From the NCBI RefSeq assembly GCF_024721315.2, contig NZ_JANFAK020000061.1, positions 1 to 45,719 of the forward strand: a DNA stretch of 45,719 nt, in the 5' to 3' direction. The stretch comes from Streptomyces sp. Isolate_45. Lineage in GTDB: Bacteria; Actinomycetota; Actinomycetes; Streptomycetales; Streptomycetaceae. The notes below the pieces were generated by a model, which was not told the DNA's origin, searched no databases, and saw only the letters and a list, made by a program, of their open reading frames with translations. The first letter of the stretch is position 1, and each line of letters starts with the position of its first letter. The translations under genes and the position numbers were made by a program. This document shows, in pieces, positions 37,750 through 45,719 of the stretch.

Positions 37750-37813
37750 GAAGTCCCCAATCCTAGGTACGGGCGGCCCGCGAGGCCGCCGGGCCGCTGT
37801 CGTCCGGCGTTGT

Positions 37814-41380
<3,567 letters not shown>

Positions 41381-41422
41381 GTCCTCAGCCTGGCATTCGA
41401 GAACACCCGGAACGAGCGGTTC

Positions 41423-41458
41423 GGTGGCTCAGCAAAATGCATGACAGCAAACTGAGCA
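41423..41458. promoter_or_regulatory. 36-bp operator-like motif, copy A (NRPS operon promoter)
   Basis: The layout ggtggctca-N5-atgcatg-N-cagca-N3-tgagca matches copy B at 42222-42257 at 29 of 36 positions with identical spacing. It sits 43-78 bp upstream of the first NRPS start. It contains ATGCAT and outer GGCTCA/TGAGCA half-sites. It is probably a binding site for the cluster's LuxR-type regulator; this is inference. Confidence 0.65.
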
Positions 41459-41526
41459 CTCGACATAAGCGCTGCAAGCGGGAGAATCGGACACGGTCGG
41501 GGCGGGGTTTCCACGCAACGCAAAAA

Positions 41527-41552
41527 GGGGCCGGACGCTCGGTCCGGACCCC
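41527..41552 (-). terminator. Second terminator downstream of mbtH
   Basis: A GC-rich hairpin of ten pairs with one bulged base (41527-41536 with 41542-41552) is followed on the minus strand by CCCCTTTTTG, a good intrinsic terminator for transcripts coming from mbtH. Confidence 0.75.
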
Positions 41553-41570
41553 TCGATCTCCTCGAAAATC

Positions 41571-41624
41571 ACGTACGGGAATTGCCCCGGGCCGGTTGAT
41601 CGGCCCGGGGCAATTCCCGTACGT
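41571..41624 (-). terminator. First terminator downstream of mbtH: perfect 24-bp stem
   Basis: An uninterrupted 24-bp inverted repeat (41571-41594 with 41601-41624) with a 6-nt loop lies 34 bp beyond the mbtH stop; GATTTTCG follows on the minus strand. It is unusually long and perfect for this genome and separates mbtH from the NRPS operon. Confidence 0.85.
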
Positions 41625-41658
41625 GCTGTGTTTTCGGCGTTACCGCATTGCGTTTCGT

Positions 41659-41877
41659 CTACTGTGCGGAAGCCGCCATCGCGTCCGCGAGGCTCTTCGG
41701 CCGCATGTCCGTCCAGTTCTCCTCGACGTACGTGAGGCATTCCTCTCGGCGGGCCTCCCCGAAAGCCGTCGTCCAGCCTTCCGGCACCGCGACGAACGAG
41801 GGCCACAGCGAGTGCTGGTTCTCGGCGTTGACCAGGACGAGGTACGTGCCGTCGGTGTCCTCGAAGGGATTGCTCAT
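41659..41877 (-). CDS. MbtH-like protein
   Basis: This 72-aa protein shows the full family signature: NAENQHSLWPSFVAVPEGW (N-x-E-x-Q-x-SLWP...P-x-GW) and ENWTDMRPKSL. MbtH-like proteins bind the A-domain N-lobe and are needed for folding or activity of many A domains; one copy probably serves all five A domains here. An RBS GAGGAA precedes ATG 41877. It lies 39 bp after the DTGWG peptide gene, probably in the same transcript, and is followed by two terminators. Confidence 0.96.
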   Translation of the reverse strand: MSNPFEDTDGTYLVLVNAENQHSLWPSFVAVPEGWTTAFGEARREECLTYVEENWTDMRPKSLADAMAASAQ

Positions 41878-41916
41878 GGTGGGTTCCTCATCTCTCTCAC
41901 GGCCGGTCGAGGCACT

Positions 41917-42114
41917 TCAGACGGCGCGGTATCCCCAGCCGGTGTCCATCAGGGCGGCGGTCCTGTGGGCGGGGCTCCCCCAGCCCGTGTCCGCCTGCAC
42001 CACGGCCGGCCGCTGTTCGGCCGCCTGTCCTGCGAGGGTGGCGACGGTCACCCCCGCGACAGCCACGGTGGCGAGCGTGCAGGCGGTCCGGAACGCGGTC
42101 GTGAAGTGCCTCAT
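41917..42114 (-). CDS. 65-aa exported-looking peptide with two DTGWG repeats
   Basis: It begins MRHFTTAFRTACTLATVAVA, a basic start plus hydrophobic stretch, then GVTVATLAGQAAEQRP with a possible signal-peptidase site after GQA. The remaining roughly 34 residues contain DTGWG twice (42-46 and 57-61), 15 residues apart, with the second close to the C-terminus. I do not recognise a characterised family. It is the first gene after the LuxR divergent promoter and is followed by mbtH. Possible roles are an extracellular signal for the adjacent regulator, a secreted binding peptide, or a leader-type product; no RiPP-modifying enzyme is adjacent. The RBS is weak. Confidence 0.65.
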   Translation of the reverse strand: MRHFTTAFRTACTLATVAVAGVTVATLAGQAAEQRPAVVQADTGWGSPAHRTAALMDTGWGYRAV

Positions 42115-42221
42115 CGTGCCATCCGTCTTTGGTAGTTCTGTGAGGAGGCCGGTCGGAGCCCCCTGCGCCCCCCGGGCACACCCTCACTCTTTCAGGCCGT
42201 CGCGGCCTGAACTCGTTCCAC

Positions 42222-42257
42222 GGTGGCTCACTAACATGCATGTCAGCATGATGAGCA
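42222..42257. promoter_or_regulatory. 36-bp operator-like motif, copy B (regulator/peptide divergent promoter)
   Basis: It has the same spaced pattern as copy A at 41423-41458. It ends 14 bp before the regulator ATG and lies 108-143 bp upstream of the divergent DTGWG peptide gene, so it could mediate autoregulation as well as control of the peptide-mbtH transcript. Confidence 0.65.
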
Positions 42258-42271
42258 GTGGAGGAAAAGAC

Positions 42272-43366
42272 ATGAACACGCGAAAAGCGGACACACCCGA
42301 GGCGCCGCCCTCCTCGGACGACTTGCACGCCGTGTACCGCCACGTGCTCCGCCAGTCGCCCGTCGCCGTGGAGCACATCGCCTCCGAGGTGGGGTTGACC
42401 CTCACCGAGGCGAGCCACGCCTGCGACCGACTGACCGAACTGGGATTGATGCGCGAGGAGGGCGGGACGCCCCCCGCCTTCGTCGCAGTCGACCCGGAGA
42501 CCGCCACCGAACGCGTCATCACTCCGCTGGAGCGCTCCATCCGCGCACAGCGCTCCACCGTCGAGGCCCTGCGCGATCAGCTGTCGGAGTTCGCCCGCGT
42601 GTACGAGGAGCAGCCCGCCACCCGCGACGCGCGCGGCTCCGTCGAGTTCCTGGCGACGCTCGGCAGCACCCGGGCGACCATCGCCGAACTCGCCGCGACC
42701 TGCGAGAACGAAGTCCTGACGTCCCAGCCCGGCGGCGGCCGCAGGGCCGACGTCCTGGAGGAGGCCATCGCCCGCGACGAGCTGATGCTGGAGCGCGGCG
42801 TCACCATGCGGACCCTGTACCAGCACACCGCCCGCTTCTCCCAGGGCACCCGCGAGTACGTGGAACGGGTCTCGCGGCGCGGCGCCGAGGTGCGGACGCT
42901 CGACGACCAGTTCCTGCGCCTGCTGATGTTCGACCGGAAAGTGGCCGTGGTCGGCGTCGAGGGCAACCCGGGCGCCGCGATCGTGGTGCGCGAACCCCAC
43001 TTGATCCACTTCATCCTGAGCACCTTCGAGCTGTGGTGGGTCAGCGCCACCCCCTTCCCCGTGGAATGGGACAACCAGGAGGTCGCGGACATCTCGGAGC
43101 AGCTGAAGCAGCGGATCACCCTGCTGCTCAGCGAGGGGCTGACCGACCAGTCGATCGCCACCCGCATGGGCATGTCCGTCCGCACCTGCCGCCGCCACAT
43201 CGCGGAGGTCATGGACCGCCTCGGTGTGAAGAGCCGCTTCCAGGCGGGCTACCTCCTCGGCACCCAGCGCGCCCAGGGCCCCTCCGCCCCACTGCCCTCC
43301 GGGCACGTGCCTTCCGCCCCGCTGCCCTCCGGCGCCCTGCCCCAGCTGCCCTACCCCGCCCCCTGA
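42272..43366 (+). CDS. Cluster-situated LuxR-type regulator with TrmB-like N-terminal HTH
   Basis: This 364-aa protein has an N-terminal winged HTH of TrmB/MarR character (about 25-75: VAVEHIASEVGLTLTEASHACDRLTELG), a helical/phospholipase-D-like middle (about 140-280, ending MFDRKVAVVGVEGNPGAAIVV) and a C-terminal LuxR HTH (about 285-345: LLLSEGLTDQSIATRMGMSV, then RRHIAEVMDRLGVKSRFQAG). The tail is a PSAPLPSG repeat. The RBS tggagg supports ATG 42272. It is the only pathway-type regulator next to the NRPS genes and is divergent from the peptide and mbtH; I infer that it activates the cluster through the 36-bp motif. Confidence 0.9.
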   Translation: MNTRKADTPEAPPSSDDLHAVYRHVLRQSPVAVEHIASEVGLTLTEASHACDRLTELGLMREEGGTPPAFVAVDPETATERVITPLERSIRAQRSTVEALRDQLSEFARVYEEQPATRDARGSVEFLATLGSTRATIAELAATCENEVLTSQPGGGRRADVLEEAIARDELMLERGVTMRTLYQHTARFSQGTREYVERVSRRGAEVRTLDDQFLRLLMFDRKVAVVGVEGNPGAAIVVREPHLIHFILSTFELWWVSATPFPVEWDNQEVADISEQLKQRITLLLSEGLTDQSIATRMGMSVRTCRRHIAEVMDRLGVKSRFQAGYLLGTQRAQGPSAPLPSGHVPSAPLPSGALPQLPYPAP

Positions 43367-43752
43367 CGGCGCGCGCCCTGCCTCCTCGGCGTGCCACCGC
43401 GCCGGCGCCCCTGTCCCGCGACGACATCGAAACCGGCGGGGTGTCCTTGCGCCGACGGTCGGAGGGAACGAGGCAAGTGGCCCTCCCTCCGGATCGCACA
43501 GTGAGAAGGCCCCCGAGGACTCCCACCCGGTTGCCGAATGGTCGAGCGGGCGGCCGAGCTGGTCGAACCGATCAAGCCGACGCGCAGCGCTGACGCCGGG
43601 GCGGACCTCACGGAAGCACCAGCGCCTGAATAGCACTCCGTCCACAACCCGGCTTGCAGCCACGGCCCGACGATGACGACCGGAGCGGGGTGGTTGCGCG
43701 AACGTCGCCCGCTGAGCGCGGCGGCATGCCGATGCCTGCGGGGACCCTCGCC
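43367..43752. other. Gene-free stretch after the LuxR regulator
   Basis: Frames are open on both strands but show only low-complexity Arg/Pro/Gly translations. A weak 8-bp inverted repeat (43460-43467 with 43484-43491) could end the regulator transcript. I see nothing else. Confidence 0.4.
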
Positions 43753-44091
43753 TCAGGCCGAGGGTGGCGGTGCGGATGATTCGGCGGCGCGGCGGTATTC
43801 GGCGTTGATGCGCTGGGCTTCCTCGAGCTGGTCTTCGAGGATGACGATGCGGCAGGCGGCCTCGATGGGGGTGCCGTGGTCGACGAGTTCGCGGGCGCGG
43901 GCGGCGATGCGCAGCTGGTAGCGGGAGTAACGGCGGTGGCCGCCCTCGGAGCGGAGCGGGGTGATCAGGCGGGCTTCGCCGATGGCGCGGAGGAAGCCCT
44001 GGGTGGTGCCGAGCATGGCGGCGGCCCGGCCCATGGTGTAGGCGGGGTAATCGTCGTCGTCGAGACGGCCGAACGAGTCGTCTGCTGTCAT
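43753..44091 (-). CDS. Small MerR-type helix-turn-helix regulator (copy 2)
   Basis: This 112-aa protein is nearly identical to the one at 4202-4540 (DDDDYPAYTMGRAAAMLGTT, SEGGHRRYSRYQLRIAARAR, IEAACRIVILEDQLEEAQR). It differs mainly in the first ten residues, a few HTH positions and the C-terminal tail (AAESSAPPPSA). The RBS GAGAGGT precedes ATG 44091. The same palindromic leader lies upstream. It is the same family as copy 1, with no effector domain and unknown targets. Confidence 0.86.
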   Translation of the reverse strand: MTADDSFGRLDDDDYPAYTMGRAAAMLGTTQGFLRAIGEARLITPLRSEGGHRRYSRYQLRIAARARELVDHGTPIEAACRIVILEDQLEEAQRINAEYRRAAESSAPPPSA

Positions 44092-44117
44092 TGAACCTCT
44101 CTCATGGAACGCGTGGA

Positions 44118-44167
44118 GGGGCCCTGGTGCCGTACGGCACCAGGGCCCCGAAGGAACTACTACACCA
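44118..44167 (-). promoter_or_regulatory. Palindromic leader of MerR-type gene (copy 2)
   Basis: A perfect 32-bp palindrome (44118-44149) is centred on GTAC, followed (plus strand) by GAAGGAA and ACACCAT as in copy 1. Arm base changes relative to copy 1 are matched on both sides (cgg/ccg versus tgg/cca), so pairing has been kept. Confidence 0.65.
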
Positions 44168-44803
44168 TCTGTCGGCCCTGATACTGCGCCGACCCTGTGT
44201 TTCCGCCGACCCGGCCGACATGCTGCCGGGAATGCGGGGATCGCGGTTGCTTGACCGGAGACCACCTCACTATCGATGTCCTGCGGTACCCGGGCTCAGA
44301 CTTCCGCCCGGGCGATCCTGATGGTGCTCGGCCCCTCCGTTCTTCCCTCGGTGATCAACTGATTACTGCTTGCACTGCTGATACTGCGGTACTGCCGGTG
44401 GCCTGACCCAGCGCCACTCTCCGGCAGCCAGCCCCGTCGCCCATCGTGCGTCTGCTCTGGCTTGGAACCCCACTGCCGAACTTCCCGGTGCGCGCGCCCG
44501 CAGCCGACGCCTTCACCGAGGTGCTGCTCATTCACTTCACTGCTGGGTACTGCGCACTGCACTTACTTCGGGTACTGCCACTGCGTTTACTGCGGTACTT
44601 CTCCCGGCGGCCCCTGATCACTGCGGGCCCCCCGGTCCGGTCGTCAGTCCCGTCGCCGTCCTGCAACAACCCTGGCTTCGGAACTCCACCACCGCACCGT
44701 CCTGCGAACTGCGACTGCGGGTACTGCTGCCCGGCAGTTCGTCTCTGCCGAGCCCTGCTGTCTCTCTGGGCTACGAGAGAAACCATAGCCAGGCTGCCGC
44801 CCA
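44168..44803. repeat. Gene-free region dense in TACTGC/CACTGC
   Basis: About 0.6 kb has lower GC than the surroundings and no convincing protein. The hexamer TACTGC occurs at least eight times on the plus strand (for example 44182, 44365, 44383, 44391, 44548, 44573, 44588, 44722), with several CACTGC (44374, 44555, 44579, 44619). The plus-strand motif is GCAGTA on the strand of the MerR-type gene. Its role is unknown. Confidence 0.55.
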
Positions 44804-45204
44804 ATGTCTACTCCAGCCGTCATAGATTTTCGTGCTCACCGAGGAGAGCTAGACCTTTACGGCCGCCCCAGGATGCGCAGAGCGGACTGCACCGCAGGTC
44901 AGGGGCTCTGGAGGGCGCGGCCGAGCGCGTCGCAACCGTGCTTTCAAAGGCGGATGTCGCAGAGGCGCGCGATGCCGTGCGAGCCGTCCTCGACGGTCTC
45001 CATCAGCCGGCGATGGCCGCAGAAGCCGCGGATACCGTGGTCTTGGTCGTGTCCGACCCGCACGCGCCGCGTATGCGCGCCCCTGACCTGCACGGCGGTA
45101 CCGGTGGATTCGGCCGGCCCGTGGTCAACCGTCTCGCCCGAGCGACCGCGGTCACCCGTCGGGCCTCCGGCGGGAAGACGGTCAAGGCTCTTCTCGACCG
45201 GTAG
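44804..45204 (+). pseudogene. Decayed HATPase-type (anti-sigma-factor-like) ATP-binding protein
   Basis: The C-terminal part reads SDPHAPRMRAPDLHGGTGGFGRPVVNRLA and ASGGKTVKALL, like the G-box end of the small actinobacterial HATPase_c proteins. The preceding AVRAVLDGLHQPAMAAEAADTVVLVVSD runs straight into DPHAPRM, so the N-box segment (normally SELVTNAxxHG plus about 30 residues) seems deleted. In the C-terminal frame the first plausible start is GTG 44938, while an N-terminus-like MSTPAVIDFRAHRGELDLYG at 44804 is in another frame. A deletion plus frameshift is likely. Function is probably lost. Confidence 0.5.
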
Positions 45205-45219
45205 TGCTACCGGTCGAGA
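45192..45219. terminator. Palindromic terminator after the decayed ATP-binding gene
   Basis: A near-perfect 13-bp inverted repeat with a tight centre has the TAG stop of the preceding frame inside the stem. Confidence 0.6.
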
Positions 45220-45236
45220 GGACGGGACGACCGGTG

Positions 45237-45252
45237 CATAAAATCGGCTCTC
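45237..45252 (+). promoter_or_regulatory. Probable -10 element, leaderless start
   Basis: CATAAAAT lies 8 bp before the ATG at 45253 with no RBS between, as expected for a leaderless transcript. No clear -35 is seen. Confidence 0.4.
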
Positions 45253-45612
45253 ATGTCGAAGCCTGACGAGCTGCTCGTTGACCTTGCCGCCCTGGTGGAG
45301 TCCGGGCAGAGCAATCAGATGTCCCTGACCGTGGTCACCGGTGGTGCTGTCATCACCGGTCGGCTGGCTCCCGAAGCCGTGTGGAGGCAGCGGGTGTCGG
45401 AGGTCCTGACGGACTCGGCCCGCCTGGGCGAGTTCGCCGCCATCTTCACCTCAACCACACCCCGGGAGGGGCCGCCCACCCATCTGCACTTCCATGTGGC
45501 CCGCATCCTTCAGGGCACGGTGGGGATCCCGGAGACGGGTGGGATGTACCGCGTCTCGATCGCGGACGTCAGCGCCTGGACCATGGGCGACTTCAGCTAC
45601 TCCGACCACTGA
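45253..45612 (+). CDS. GvpU-like small protein
   Basis: This 119-aa protein starts MSKPDELLVDLAALVESGQS. A beta-rich middle (MSLTVVTGGAVITGRLAPEAVW) and the ending THLHFHVARILQG, MYRVSIADVSAWTMGDFS resemble gas-vesicle accessory protein GvpU-type sequences, which are also found alone in Streptomyces outside gvp clusters. No other gvp gene is visible before the contig end. The function here is unknown. It has no RBS and is probably leaderless. Confidence 0.65.
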   Translation: MSKPDELLVDLAALVESGQSNQMSLTVVTGGAVITGRLAPEAVWRQRVSEVLTDSARLGEFAAIFTSTTPREGPPTHLHFHVARILQGTVGIPETGGMYRVSIADVSAWTMGDFSYSDH

Positions 45613-45644
45613 CCCGCGGCGCGCGGGGAACCCCTGGGTACGCG

Positions 45645-45719
<75 letters not shown>

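Overview
The DNA is very GC-rich, with strong third-position G/C bias, mycothiol-linked and MerR/ECF regulators, a CspA/DEAD-box pair and large NRPS genes. This points to a Streptomyces or close relative. The window is the end of a contig: it finishes in 72 consecutive G, which looks like a sequencing artefact.

Left part (1-16.2 kb) is ordinary chromosome. It holds a TetR/aldo-keto reductase divergon, an ECF sigma gene translationally coupled to an SRPBCC protein, an ECF41-type sigma factor with a SnoaL-like tail, a small MerR-type regulator with a palindromic leader, a CspA/DEAD-box RNA helicase/small-protein cold-shock group, a lipoprotein, a four-gene membrane operon (multi-TM protein, DUF2254, K+-channel-like, ClC), a serine hydrolase, a LysR regulator and a maleylpyruvate-isomerase-family enzyme.

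Centre and right (16.2-43.4 kb) is a nonribosomal peptide cluster. On the minus strand, nine genes run almost without gaps from 41380 to 16205: NRPS (T-C-A-T), NRPS (C-A-T-C-A-T-TE), MFS exporter, argininosuccinate-lyase-like enzyme, PduX-like threonine kinase, cysteine-synthase/ATP-grasp fusion, threonine aldolase, NRPS (C-A-T-C-A-T) and an FBP/FusB-like EF-G-binding protein. Kinase, PLP enzyme and lyase together make a plausible route from L-threonine to 2,3-diaminobutyrate, to be used as a building block. My manual reading of the A-domain pockets gives Thr and Ser for the terminal NRPS; three other pockets are not canonical. The FBP gene overlaps the last NRPS gene by 4 bp. It is a candidate self-protection factor and hints that the product may act on translation (EF-G/ribosome).

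The control side is compact: a TrmB/LuxR-type regulator (42272-43366) is divergent from a 65-aa exported-looking peptide with two DTGWG repeats, followed by an MbtH-like gene. A 36-bp motif occurs both in front of the regulator/peptide and in front of the NRPS operon, and two strong hairpin terminators separate mbtH from the NRPS operon. The peptide, the regulator and the shared motif together look like a possible undescribed peptide-linked control circuit.

Right end (43.4-45.7 kb): a second copy of the MerR-type regulator with the same palindromic leader, a 0.7-kb gene-free stretch dense in TACTGC/CACTGC, a decayed HATPase-type gene, a GvpU-like gene and the poly-G tail.
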